A DNA stretch of 64,000 nucleotides from Neodiprion pinetum (GCF_021155775.2 NC_060236.1:22458238-22522237); one strand, 5' to 3'. Counted from the stretch's first letter, positions 40,301 to 52,215 are shown. The notes: a model not told the origin generated them from the letters alone. A program made the numbers and translations.

Positions 40301-43300
40301 GTTAGCCTTACTTATTTTTCGGAGAAAAAATTTTTGGTCTCAGATTCGATTTGTATGACACTTTACTGCCTGATTGGACCACCAGGAACTCAGAAAACGC
40401 AGCAAAAATTGCGTAGGACCAACAGCAGAGAATCAACGATGGAAAGAGCACCAGCTGAAAAATATCTAAAACACAGGAACTTGTTTTCTGGCTGTAACTT
40501 TTGATCCGTTGATCGCTGCCTATTCGGACTGCGCTCAATCGATTTCTCTCGCAAAAGTACGTCGGAATAGTGCCAGAAAGAATTTATTTAAGCACTTTTC
40601 AGAATCAGGAAAATTTTCGCCAAAAATACAAAGGGGTTAGCCTTACTTATTTTTTGGGGAAAAAATTTTTGGTCTCAAATTCGATTTGTATGACACTTTA
40701 CTGCCTGATTGGACCACCAGGAACTCAGAAAACGCAGCAAAAAGTGCGTAGGACCAACAGCAGAGGAACAACGATGGAAAGAGCACCAGCTGAAAAATAT
40801 CTAAAACGCAGGAACTTGTTTTCTGGCTGTAACTTTTGATCCGTTGATCGCTGCCTATTCGGACTGCGCTCAATCGATTTCTCTCGCGAAATTACGTCGG
40901 AATAGCGCCAGAAAGAATTTATTTCAGCACTTTTCAAAATCACGAAAATTTTCGCCAGAAAATACATAGGGGTTAGCCTTACTTATTTTTTGGGGAAAAA
41001 ATTTTTGGTCTCAAATTCGATTTGTATGACACTTTACTGCCTGATTGGACCACCAGGAACTCAGAAAACGCAGCAAAAAGTGCGTGGGACCAACAGCAGA
41101 GAAACAACGATGGAAAGAGCACCAGCTGAAAAATATCTAAAACACAGGAACTTGTTTTCTGGCTGTAACTTTTGATTCGTTGTTCGCTGCCTATTCGGAC
41201 TGCGCTCAATCGATTTCTCTCGCGAAATTACGTCGGAATAGTGCCAGAAAGAATTTATTTAAGCACTTTTCAGAATCAGGAAAATTTTCGCCAAAAATAC
41301 AAAGGGGTTAGCCTTACTTATTTTTTGGGGAAAAAATTTTTGGTCTCAAATTCGATTTGTATGACACTTTACTGCCTGATTGGACCACCAGGAACTCAGA
41401 AAACGCAGCAAAAAGTGCGTAGGACCAACAGCAGAGGAACAACGATGGAAAGAGCACCAGCTGAAAAATATCTAAAACGCAGGAACTTGTTTTCTGGCTG
41501 TAACTTTTGATCCGTTGATCGCTGCCTATTCGGACTGCGCTCAATCGATTTCTCTCGCAAAAGTACGTCGGAATAGTGCCAGAAAGAATTTATTCCAGCA
41601 CTTTCCAAAATCACGAAAATTTTCGCCAAAAATACATAGGGGTTAGCCTTACTTATTTTTCGGAGAAAAAATTTTTGGTCTCAGATTCGATTTGTATGAC
41701 ACTTTACTGCCTGATTGGACCACCAGGAACTCAGAAAACGCAGCAAAAAGTGCGTAGGACCAACAGCAGAGAAACACCGATGGAAAGAGCACCAGCTGAA
41801 AAATATCTAAAACACAGGAACTTGTTTTCTGGCTGTAACTTTTGATCCGTTGTTCGCTGCCTATTCGGACTGCGCTCAATCGATTTCTCTCGCAAAAGTA
41901 CTTTGGAATAGTGCCAGATAGAATTTATTCCAGCACTATTCAAAATCACGAAAATTCTCGCCAAAAATACAAAGAAGTTAGCCTTACTTATTTTTTGGGG
42001 AGAAAAGTTTTGGTCTCAGATTCGATTTGTATGACACTTTACTGCCTGATTGGACCACCAGAAACTCAGAAAACGCAGCAAAAAGTGCGTAGGACCAACA
42101 GCAGAGAAACAACGATGGAAAGAGCACCAGCTGAAAAATATCTAAAACGCGGGAACTTGTTTTCTGGCTGTAACTTTTGATCCGTTGATCGCTGCCCATT
42201 CGGACTGCGCTCAATCGATTTCTCTCGCGAAATTACGTCGGAATAGCGCCAGAAAGAATTTATTCCAGCACTTTCCAAAATCACGAAAATTTTCGCCAAA
42301 AATACATAGGGGTTAGCCTTACTTATTTTTCGGAGAAAAAATTTTTGGTCTCAGATTCGATTTGTATGACACTTTACTGCCTGATTGGACCTCCAGGAAC
42401 TCAGAAAACGCAGCAAAAATTGCGTAGGACCAACAGCAGAGAATCAACGATGGAAAGAGCACCAGCTGAAAAATATCTAAAACACAGGAACTTGTTTTCT
42501 GGCTGTAACTTTTGATCCGTTGATCGCTGCCTATTCGGACTGCGCTCAATCGATTTCTCTCGCAAAAGTACGTCGGAATAGCGCCAGAAAGAATTTATCC
42601 CGGCAGTTTTCAAAATCACGAAAATTCCAGCCAAAAATACAAAGGGGTTGGCCTTACTTATTTTTTGGGGAAAAAATTTTTGGTCTCAAATTCGATTTGT
42701 ATGACACTTTACTGCCTGATTGGACCACCAGGAACTTAGAAAACGCAGCAAAAAGTGCGTAGGACCAACAGCAGAGAAACAACGATGGAAAGAGCACTAG
42801 CTGAAAAATATCTAAAACGCAGGAACTTGTTTTCTGGCTGTAACTTTTGATCCGTTGATCGCTGCCTATTCGGACAGCGCTCTATCGATTTCTCTCGCAA
42901 AAGTACGTCGGAATAGTGCCAGAAAGAATTTATTCCAGCACTATTCAAAATCACGAAAATTTTCGCCAAAAATACAAAGGGGTTAGCCTTACTTATTTTT
43001 TGGGGAGAAAAGTTTTGGTCTCAGATTCGATTTGTATGACACTTTACTGCCTGATTGGACCACCAGGAACTCAGAAAACGCAGCAAAAAGTGCGTAGGAC
43101 CAACAGCAGAGAAACAACGATGGAAGGAGCACCAGCTGAAAAATATCTAAAACGCAGGAACTTGTTTTCTGGCTGTAACTTTTGATCCGTTGATCGCTGC
43201 CTATTCGGACTGCGCTCAATCGATTTCTCTCGCAAAAGTACGTCGGAATAGTGCCAGAAAGAATTTATTCCAGCACTTTCCAAAATCACGAAAATTTTCG

Positions 43301-44659
43301 CCAAAAATACATAGGGGTTAGCCTTACTTATTTTTCGGAGAAAAAATTTTTGGTCTCAGATTCGATTTGTATGACACTTTACTGCCTGATTGGACCACCA
43401 GGAACTCAGAAAACGCAGCAAAAAGTGCGTAGGACCAACAGCAGAGAATCAACGATGAAAAGAGCACCAGCTGAAAAATATCTAAAACGCAGGAACTGGT
43501 TTTTTTGCTGTAACTTTTGATTCGTTGATCGCTGCCTATTTGGACTGCGCTCAATCGATTTCTCTCGCAAAAGTACGTCGATATAGTGCGTCAAAGAATT
43601 CATTCAAGCACTTTTCAGAATGGCGAAAATTTTCGCCAAAAATACAAAGAAGTTAGCCTTACTTATTTTTTGGGGAGAAAAGTTTTGGTCTCAGATTCGA
43701 TTTGTATGACACTTTACTGCCTGATTGGACCACCAGGAACTCAGAAAACGCAGCAAAAATTGCGTAGGACCAACAGCAGAGAATCAACGATGGAAAGAGC
43801 ACCAGCTGAAAAATATCTAAAACACAGGAACTTGTTTTCTGGCTGTAACTTTTGATCCGTTGATCGCTGCCTATTCGGACTGCGCTCAATCGATTTCTCT
43901 CGCAAAAGTACGTCGGAATAGTGCCAGAAAGAATTTATTCCAGCACTATTCAAAATCACGAAAATTCTCGCCAAAAATACAAAGAAGTTAGCCTTACTTA
44001 TTTTTTGGGGAGAAAAGTTTTGGTCTCAGATTCGATTTGTATGACACTTTACTGCCTGATTGGACCACCAGAAACTCAGAAAACGCAGCAAAAAGTGCGT
44101 AGGACCAACAGCAGAGAAACAACGATGGAAAGAGCACCAGCTGAAAAATATCTAAAACGCAGGAACTTGTTTTCTGGCTGTAACTTTTGATTCGTTGATC
44201 GCTGCCTATTCGGACTGCGCTCAATCGATTTCTCTCGCGAAAGTACGTCGATATAGTGCGCCAAAGAATTCATTCAAGCACTTTTCAGAATGGCGAAAAT
44301 TTTCGCCAAAAATACAAAGGGGTTAGCCTTACTTATTTTTTGGGGAGAAAAGTTTTGGTCTCGGATTCGATTTGTATGACCCTTTTCTGCCTGATTGGAC
44401 CACCAGGAACTCAGAAAACGCAGCAAAAAGTGCGTAGGACCAACAGCAGAGCGATGACGATGGGAAGAGCACCAGCGGAAAAATATCGAAAACACAGGAA
44501 CTTGTTTTCTGGCTGTAACTTTTGATGCGTTGATCGCAGCGTATTGGGACTGGGCCCAATCGATTTCTTTCGCAAAATTACGTCGGAATAGTGCATGAAA
44601 GAATTCATTCCAGCGCTTTTTAAAATCGCGAAAATTTTCGCCAAAAATACAAAAGGGTT
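28375..44659 (+). repeat. 335-bp tandem satellite array, about 48-49 units
   Basis: Head-to-tail units of 335 bp; a few are 336 bp. Landmarks in each unit: GGTTAGCCTTACTTATTTTT, GGTCTCARATTCGATTTGTA, ACTGCCTGATTGGACCACCA, CGCAGCAAAAAGTGCGTAGG, GGAACTTGTTTTCTGGCTGT, CGCTGCCTATTCGGACTGCG and GCCAGAAAGAATTTATTCC. Units differ by a few percent and variants recur in blocks, which shows multi-unit duplication. Each unit carries conserved-looking frames of 61-112 codons on both strands. These mirror the repeat, have no start or stop logic shared across strands and match no family I know, so I do not call them genes. Confidence 0.97.
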
Positions 44660-45141
44660 TAATGGTTTAATGGTTTATTTTCATTTTTTTCATAACAATA
44701 TTGGAAAACATTCTTACAAAATTAAAAATAAACAGAGCCTTAATTACTAAACCTTAGCCTAGTTCTATATTACTATTTAAGATCTAGGGATAAGAAATTA
44801 GAACGGAGGTTAGAACAGAGAAAGACGGCGAAGACAATGTCAGAAAAAAGCGAAAAAGCAAAGCATAAACAAGAAAGCAGAATAAAGCTAAGAAAGCAGC
44901 ATTATAGAAGTGTGGGAAACACGAGGTGGAGAAGACTAGATGACGCGTCGCCATCAGGAGCGTGTCTCTTCCGCCGGAAGAGATACTGATACTGATCGCG
45001 TTTAAAAACCGTAAGCGTCGAGACAGCCCTGAGTTCGATAGGTAGGGAGTTCCAGTGTCGAGCGCCTTTGACTGTCAGGGAGTGACGAACAGCCTCAGAA
45101 TGCGGAAGGGGCAGCACAAGTTCACCTGGAATTCGCAACGT
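44660..45141 (-). mobile_element. 3' fragment of a non-LTR retrotransposon (LINE)
   Basis: Interrupts the satellite. On the minus strand, a 78-codon frame (45138-44902) ends a reverse-transcriptase ORF: HSEAVRHSLTVKGARHWNSL then PIELRAVSTLTVFKRDQYQY, the C-terminal signature found in many jockey/CR1/L2-clade elements. After its stop comes a 240-bp 3' UTR ending in a short tandem repeat, (AAACCATT)n-like, of the kind seen at CR1/L2 3' ends. The element is 5'-truncated. The satellite word GGGTT(A) lies on both sides and may be the target-site duplication. Confidence 0.8.
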
Positions 45142-46868
45142 GGGGTTAGGGTTAGCCTTACTTTTTCTTCATTTTTGGAGCCGAAAATTTTTGGTCTCAA
45201 ATTCGATTTGAATGACCCTTACCTGACCGATTGGACCCTCAGGAACTCAGAAAACGCAGCGAAAAGAGCGTAGGATCAACAGGAGAGAAATAGCGAGCGA
45301 CAAAGCACCTGCTGAAAAATGTCGAAATCACAGGTTCTCGTTTTTTGGCTGTAACTTTTGACGCGTTGATCGCAGCGTATTGGGACTGGGCCCAATCGAT
45401 TTCACTCGCAAAATTACGTCGAAATAGTGCATGAAAGAATTTATTCCAGCACTTTTCAAAATCGCGAAAATTTTCGCCAAAAATACAAAGGGGTTAGCCT
45501 TAGTTTTCCTTCATTTTTGAAGCCGAAAATTTTTGGTCTCAAATTCGATTTGAACGACCCTTACCTGACAGATCGGACCCCCAGGAACTCAGAAAACGCA
45601 GCGAAAAGAGCGTAGGATCAACAGGTGAGAAATGGCGAGCGAAAAAGCACCTGCTGAAAAATGTCGGAATCACAGGTTCTCGTTTTTTGGCTGTAACTTT
45701 TGACGCGTTGATCGCAGCGTATTGGGACTGGGCACAATCGATTTCACTCGCAAAATTACGTCGAAATAGTGCATGAAAGAATTTATTCCAGCACTTTTCA
45801 AAATCGCGAAAATTTTCGCCAAAAATACAAAGGGGTTAGCCTTAGTTTTCCTTCATTTTTAAAGCCGAAAATTTTTGGTCTCAAATTCGATTTGAACGAC
45901 CCTTACCTGACAGATCAGACCCCCAGGAACTCAGAAAACGCAGCGAAAAGAGCGTAGGATCAACAGGCGAGAAATGGCGAGCGAAAAAGCACCTGCTGAA
46001 AAATGTCGAAATCACAGGTTCTCGTTTTTTGGCTGTAACTTTTGACGCGTTGATCGCAGCGTATTGGGACTGGGCCCAATCGATTTCACTCGCCAAATTA
46101 CGTCGAAATAGTGCATGAAAGAATTTATTCCAGCACTTTTCAAAATCGCGAAAATTTTCGCCAAAAATACAAAGGGGCTAGCCTTACTTTTCCTTCATTT
46201 TTGAAGCCGAAAATTTTTGGTCTCAAATTCGATTTGAACGACCCTTACCTGACAGATCGGACCCCCAGGAACTCAGAAAACGCAGCGAAAAGAGCGTAGG
46301 ATCAACAGGTGAGAAATGGCGAGCGAAAAAGCACCTGCTGAAAAATGTCGAAATCACAGGTTCTCGTTTTTCGGCTGTAACTTTTGACGCGTTGATCGCA
46401 GCGTATTGGGACTGGGCCCAATCGATTTCACTCGCAAAATTACGTCGAAATAGTGCATGAAAGAATTTATTCCAGCACTTTTCAAAATCGCGAAAATTTT
46501 CGCCAAAAATACAAAGGGGTTAGCCTTAGTTTTCCTTCATTTTTGAAGCCGAAAATTTTTGGTCTCAAATTCGATTTGAACGACCCTTACCTGACAGATC
46601 GGACCCCCAGGAACTCAGAAAACGCAGCGAAAAGAGCGTAGGATCAACAGGTGAGAAATGGCGAGCGAAAAAGCACCTGCTGAAAAATGTCGAAATCACA
46701 GGTTCTCGTTTTTTGGCTGTAACTTTTGACGCGTTGATCGCAGCGTATTGGGACTGGGCCCAATCGATTTCTCTCGCAAAATTACGTCGGAATAGTGCGC
46801 CAAAGAATTCATTCAAGCACTTTTTAGAATGGCGAAAATTTTCGCCAAAAATACATAGGGGTTAGTCT
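45142..46868 (+). repeat. 342-bp divergent satellite array, about 5 units
   Basis: Same repeat family as 28.4-44.7 kb but a separate subtype with a 342-bp period. It has CCTTCATTTTTGAAGCCGAA in place of TTATTTTTTGGGGAAAAAAT, GCGTATTGGGACTGGGCCCA in place of GCCTATTCGGACTGCGCTCA, and GTGCATGAAAGAATTTATT. Units are nearly identical to each other. The last half-unit (46,765-46,868) returns to features of the 335-bp type before the array stops at a terminal-motif copy. Confidence 0.95.
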
Positions 46869-46870
46869 TA

Positions 46871-47393
46871 CCATTGGATGAAGAATATAAAGATAGTTGC
46901 CCTCATGGGCTTTGATGTGACAACCGAAAATTGCTCCGTGAGAGGTTCCAATGGTAGAGTTGAGAATTGATTGCAGAACATCAGAGAGTTTCCGATTCCG
47001 ACATGATGCCGGCTGCATTCACGTTCTGAGTAACACAGTTTCCGCAATGGTGAGCCCATGCCAGTACTTGGCCTGAGGGTACTTACCGACATGTCGGCGA
47101 TACAAGAAATTAATCATGAGAATAAATATCATTCAAAATTCGTAGCAAAACAGTGATTTAATCAGAGTATAGGTACCCGAGAGAAGAATGTGTACACAGA
47201 TCTTGAATAAAAATAGATCAGATGTAATAATGATGCAGAGACCAAAAAGTATAAATGTATATGCGGTCTATGTACGACAGTGATATATATGATTCATTTA
47301 TGGTTAATACGTGATGCAAACTATAAATTTTATAATTTTATAGGAAACATACTAGATTATCTACTATAATCGGCCATACTATGACAATAAAAA
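46871..47393. repeat. left arm of inverted repeat B
   Basis: Corresponds to the reverse complement of 53,018-53,490: TGAAGAATATAAA, GGGCTTTGATGTGACAACCG, TTCGTAGCAAAACAGTGATT, AGATCAGATGTAATAATGAT and TTAATACGTGATGCA occur in the same order. Arms are about 470-520 bp with indels, and enclose a 5.6-kb interior of simple, 60-bp and 370-bp repeats. This looks like a long-TIR non-autonomous element. Confidence 0.82.
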
Positions 47394-47454
47394 AATTGTT
47401 CGTTTTGATATGGGATTCAATTCGACACGCAGTCTATATATTACGTAACATTGC

Positions 47455-47760
47455 TATTCAGAATTAGGAGTAGGAATAGGAGTGGGATCAGGAGTAGGAG
47501 TAGGATCAGGAGTAGGTTCAAGAGTGAGAGTAGGAATAGGAGTAGGATCAGGAGTAGGATAGGGTAGGGTAGGGTAGGGTAGGCCACTGTACCACCCCAC
47601 TTCTACACCTGCCCCTACTACTGTTACTACTACTCCTACTCTAACTCCTATAACTTCCACTCCTACTTCTGCTACTCCTACTACACCTACTCTAACTCCT
47701 ACAACTCCTACTCCTACTCCTACTACTCCTACAACTCCTACTCCTGCCTACCACCCCCTA
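47455..47760 (+). repeat. GGAGTA / ACTCCT microsatellite pair with TAGGG run
   Basis: AGGAGTAGGAATAGGAGT-type repeat up to 47,550, a short (TAGGG)n run at 47,555-47,585, then its rough mirror, ACTCCTACTCCT-type repeat, to 47,760. The two halves are complementary and could form a hairpin. Confidence 0.85.
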
Positions 47761-47929
47761 CCACCTCCTACTCCCTTCGACCACGTCCGTCGTTCTCGTT
47801 TACCTAGTCCTCCGCCTCGTCGTTATCGACCTCTTCCACCGCCTTCTACTCCTTCTCCAACCATCTTCAATCATCGCCAACCACCTCCAACGACCACCGC
47901 TAACCACCACGGGTTATACCTCGAATCCC

Positions 47930-48515
47930 AATAAATATTTTCAGTATTATAACACATCAAAAATATTGTGTAAGGATTAATATCATTTTTTCATTTACAC
48001 ATTTTACCAACAAGATTATGAGAAAATTATAAAAAATCATATAGAAATTTTATTAGCGCATTGATAGCTACTGAATTTAAGCTTGCGAATAATGAATCGA
48101 AATAATTTATTGTAAACATGACAAGTTTAAAAAATTTCAGGTATAATACAATTACAATTGCCATTGAATATTACAAAAATGTTAAACTCACCGAGCACAA
48201 ATCCTCGTCCTCCTCCTCGTCCACCTTCAACCAACTCCAACCACCGCCAACCACCTCCAACGACCACCGCTAACCACCTCGGGTTATACCTCGAATACTA
48301 ATAAATATTCTCAGTATTAGAACAAATCAAAAATATTGTGTAAGGATGAATATAATTTTTTCATTGACACATTTTACCAAGATCATGAGAAGATTATAAA
48401 AAATTATAGAAATTTTAATAGCGCATTAACAGCTACTGAATTTGGGCTAATGCGAAAAATGTATCGAAATAATGTATATCATAAAAATGTTATACTCACT
48501 GGGCACAAATAGTAA
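47930..48515 (+). repeat. composite about 370-bp repeats, copies 1 and 2
   Basis: Two direct copies of an AT-rich module (TTTTCAGTATTATAACACAT, AAAAATATTGTGTAAGGAT, TAGCGCATTGATAGCTACTG) separated by the CNN-type tract ending CCACCTCGGGTTATACCTCG. Three further copies lie at 50,419-51,370. Confidence 0.85.
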
Positions 48516-49830
48516 CATAACGTTTTGTTGATTTCCATGAAAATATTTGATTATAATGATTTATTTTGTACTATTATCGTATACAAATGGTTAAAAACTG
48601 AAAGCAATCAATAATTATATAGCTAAATATTTAAGTAACACCGAAAAAAGGTCAACAATAAAATCAGATAATGGAGAAAAAATATCTTTCATGTCGGTTC
48701 AAAGCGGAAACCGGGTTCTTGAAATGCTACTATATAAAAGATCGGGAAAAGTACACATATTTTTTTTTTTTTAAATCAATCATACTTTAATTTTTAAGCG
48801 AAACGTTGATTGTCGGTTATTTTTTTTTAATGGGAGATAACTAACGAAGCGTTTTAAAATTTCGAGTGTATTTTAACTCAGATTTGGTTAGTACAAGAAA
48901 AACTTACTAATCATCAATTTTCGGAAAATGGCGAAGTTATTAGCTGACCATTGAAGCGCCTCGCCGCTGGAATCTCGAATTGGCATGAAAGATGGAGTGC
49001 GTAATTTTTAGCTGAAATGGAAAATCTAAAATTATTTTGAATTGACATATATTTTTGTCATCAATGAACTAAAAAACTCAGAAAAAACGTTAAATCACAT
49101 TCATTTTCGTTCAGTATTTTCTTAGTAAATATCGTTACTTTTCAAGTTTGAGCTCGACGATTAATATGATATTACGGTTTTTTTTGGGTTATTTTGGTAC
49201 ATCGATAATAGAATGGTACGCAAATGAATAATAACTATATAGTTTTAAAACACTCGCTCGCTAAAACTCGCTCGGGGTCGGATGCCTAGTGTAACTGGTT
49301 TTTGTGCTCGGGCACTCGCTTACTCGTTGTCAATGTTTTACCAGATGCCATAGTTGTAGGAGAGACTGGGGCACGATGACCCCCCAAAAAATTCTGGTAT
49401 TTGCTTCACAGTATACAGACTGAACACTGTCTTTGCGCATGTGACGCAAATCGAATCTGCCAGTAAGAATTTTTCTATATAGTGCTACAAATCACGTTTA
49501 CACATGCATGTAAGTATAACGAATTGTGATTTTATGACAATAAATTTTGTCAAAAAATACCATAGTACAATCAGCTAAGTGCTCTCAGATTTTAAACACG
49601 ACGCACAGCAATTTTAGCTGTAATTGATCGACGTTATTGTCATGTATTCCTACGTATACAATGCCAACCACTCACCAATTGCAATTTGTTGATCCTGGTC
49701 GTTCGGTTTTTTTTTCGGATTCAAAATGTTATCTGAAGCATGCATATTGGTTTGATAGTACAAAACATGACACTTCCAATAACCGAATTTGTAAACTTGA
49801 AAATTAGTCCAGAAGGTCAAAAGTCACCAG
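48516..49830. other. interior of element B, low-information sequence
   Basis: AT-rich DNA between the 370-bp repeats and the first 60-bp array. A stretch near 48,840-48,980 (GTGTATTTTAACTCAG and GCGAAGTTATTAGCTGACCA) is a diverged copy of the sequence near 27,800-27,930. No gene is visible. Confidence 0.5.
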
Positions 49831-49845
49831 GTCAAGGACCTGGAT

Positions 49846-50290
49846 AGCCAGAACTACGGAGCGCTTGTTCTGGAAGTCGAGTTTCACCAGCTAGTGGACC
49901 TTGAGCGCAGAAACTACAGAGTGCTTATCCTGGAAGTCAAGTTTCACCAGGTAGCGGACCTGGAGCGCAGAAACTACGGAGCGCTTGTCCCTGAAGTCGA
50001 GTTTTACCAGGTAGCGGACCTTGAGCGCAGAAACTACGGAATGCTTGTCCTGGAAGTCAAGTTTCACCGGGTAGCGGACCTGGAGCGCAGAAACTACGGA
50101 GCGCTTGTCTCTGAAGTCGAGTTTTACCAGGTAGCGGACCTGGAGCGCAGTAACTACGGAGCGCTTGTCCTGGAAATCGAGTTTCACCAGATAGTGGACC
50201 TGGAGCGTAGGAACCACGGAGCGCTTGTCCCTGAAGTCCAGTTTCACCAGGTAGCGGACCTGGAGCGCAGGAACCACGGAGCGCATCTTG
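49846..50290 (+). repeat. 60-bp tandem repeat array, about 7.5 units
   Basis: Exact 60-bp period: GGAGCGCTTGTCCTGGAAGT, then CGAGTTTCACCAGGTAGCGG, then ACCTGGAGCGCAGAAACTAC. Because 60 is divisible by three, frames stay open through the array on both strands and would encode a 20-residue repeat (plus strand: DLERRNYGALVLEVEFHQVA). There is no sign of a promoter, splice site or wobble-position bias, so coding is unlikely. Confidence 0.95.
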
Positions 50291-50418
50291 ACATTGAATT
50301 CGGTTGAGTGGGCAACTTCATCCTGTTAATTTTGTGTTACAATTTTGTGTTACAGTGATGCGCGCGCATCTTGAAATTTCACTCTCATCAGTTTTTCATA
50401 ACGCGCCTAAAGAAGTAT

Positions 50419-51370
50419 AACTTCAAAAATTATAGAAATTTTATTAGCGCATTGATAGCTTCTGAATTTGGGCTTACGCGAAAAATAGATCGATATAATT
50501 TATTGTAAGCATGACAACTTTAAAAAATTTTAGATAAAATATAATTACAATTGCCATTAAATATTAGAAAAATGTTTTACCCACCGTACAAAAATCCTCG
50601 ATCTCCTTGTCTACCTCGTCCTCCTCCCCCTCGTCCACCTCGATCACCCTCAACCGCCCACAACCACCGCCAACCATCTCTAACGATCACCACTAACCAC
50701 CTTGGGTTACGAGTAGACACCGAATCTTAATAAATATTTTCTGTAAAAATTAGAACACATCACAAATATTGTGTAACGATTAAAATAATTTTTTCATTGA
50801 CACATTTTACCAACAAGATTATGAGAAAATTATAAAAAATCATATAGAAATTTTATTAGCGCATTGATAGCTACTGAATTTAAGCTTGCGAATAATGAAT
50901 CGAAATAATTTATTGTAAACATGACAAGTTTAAAAAATTTCAGGTATAATACAATTACAATTGCCATTGAATATTACAAAAATGTTAAACTCACCGAGCA
51001 CAAATCCTCGTCCTCCTTCTCGTCCACCTTCAACCAACTCCAACCACCGCCAACCACCTCCAACGACCACCGCTAACCACCACGGGTTATACCTCGAATA
51101 TTAATAAACATTTGCAGTATTAGAACACATCAAAAATATTGTGTAAGGATTAATATTATTTTTTTACTGACACATTTTACCAAGAAGATTGACAAAATTA
51201 TTAAAAATTATAAAAATATTATCAGCACAATGATAGCTACTGAATTTGGGCTTGTGCGAAAAATGAATTGAAATAATATATTGTAAACATGACGAGTTGA
51301 AAAAATTCTAGATAGAATATAGTCACAATTGCCATTAAATATTATAAAAATGTTATACTTACCGGGTAGA
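50419..51370 (+). repeat. composite about 370-bp repeats, copies 3-5
   Basis: Three more copies of the AT-rich module and CNN-type tract seen at 47,930-48,515; the first lacks its 5' part. The second copy matches 47,930-48,200 almost word for word (TTAAGCTTGCGAATAATGAA). Confidence 0.85.
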
Positions 51371-51424
51371 AATTCTCGTCCTCCTCATCCGCCTTGTTCA
51401 CCTCGTTTTCCTCGTCCTCCGAGA

Positions 51425-52215
51425 GTCGCGTTTCACCAGGTAGTGGACCTGGAGCGCGGAAATACGGAGCGCTTATCCTGAAAGTTGCGTTCCACCAGGT
51501 AGCGGACCTGGAGCGTAGAAACTACGGAGCGCTTGTCCTGGAACTTGAGGTGCACCGGGTAGTGGACCTTGAGCTCAGAAACTACGGAGCGCTTGTCCCT
51601 GAAGTCGAGTTTCACCAGGTAGTGGACCTGGAGCGCCGAAAGTATGGAGCGTTAGTCCCAGAAATCAAGTTCTATCAGGTAGCGGACCTGTAGCGCCGAA
51701 ACGACGGAGCGCTCGTCTTAAAAGTCGAGTTTCACCAGGTAGCGAACCTGGAGCGCAGGAACCACGGAGTGCTTGTCCTGAAAGTCGCTTTCCACCAGGT
51801 AGCGGACGTGGAGCGTAGAAACTATGTAGCGCTTGTCCTGGAACTTGAGGTGCACCAGGTAGTGGACCGTGAGCTCAGAAACTACGGAGCGCTTGTCCCT
51901 GAAGTCGAGTTTCACCAGGTAGCGGACCTGGAGCGCCGAAACTACGGAGCGTTAGTCCTAGAAATCAAGTTTCACCAGGTAGCGGACCTGTAGCGCCGAA
52001 ACTACGGAGCGCTCGTCTTAAAAGTCGAGTTTGACCAGGTAGCGAACCTGGAGCGCAGGAACCACGGAGCGCTTGTCCTGAAAGTCGCGTTCCACCAGGT
52101 AGCGGACCTGGAGCGTAGAAACTACGGAGCACTTGTCCTGGAACTCGAGGCGCACGAGGAAGCGGACCCGAAGCGCAGGATCCCGGAGGTAGAGAACCCG
52201 GTACCCGAAATCTGC
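51425..52215 (+). repeat. 60-bp tandem repeat array, about 13 units, with 300-bp higher-order period
   Basis: Same 60-bp family as 49,846-50,290. Variant units recur every five units: the phrase GCGCTTGTCCTGGAACTTGA GGTGCACC follows the same neighbours at about 51,530 and 51,830, with a diverged third at 52,130. The array runs into inverted arm A. Confidence 0.93.

Noticed and set aside
28375..44659. Dozens of similar reading frames of 61-112 codons on both strands, which look like a multigene family
   Set aside because: They recur with the 335-bp repeat, lie on both strands over the same bases, and vary as the repeat does. 335 is not divisible by three, so frames cannot continue between units.
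44902..45138. A host gene of 78 codons inside the satellite
   Set aside because: The protein is the C-terminal tail of a LINE reverse-transcriptase ORF and the fragment is truncated.
28375..46868. CRISPR-like regular repeats
   Set aside because: Units are contiguous tandem copies with no spacers, in a eukaryotic genome with spliced genes.
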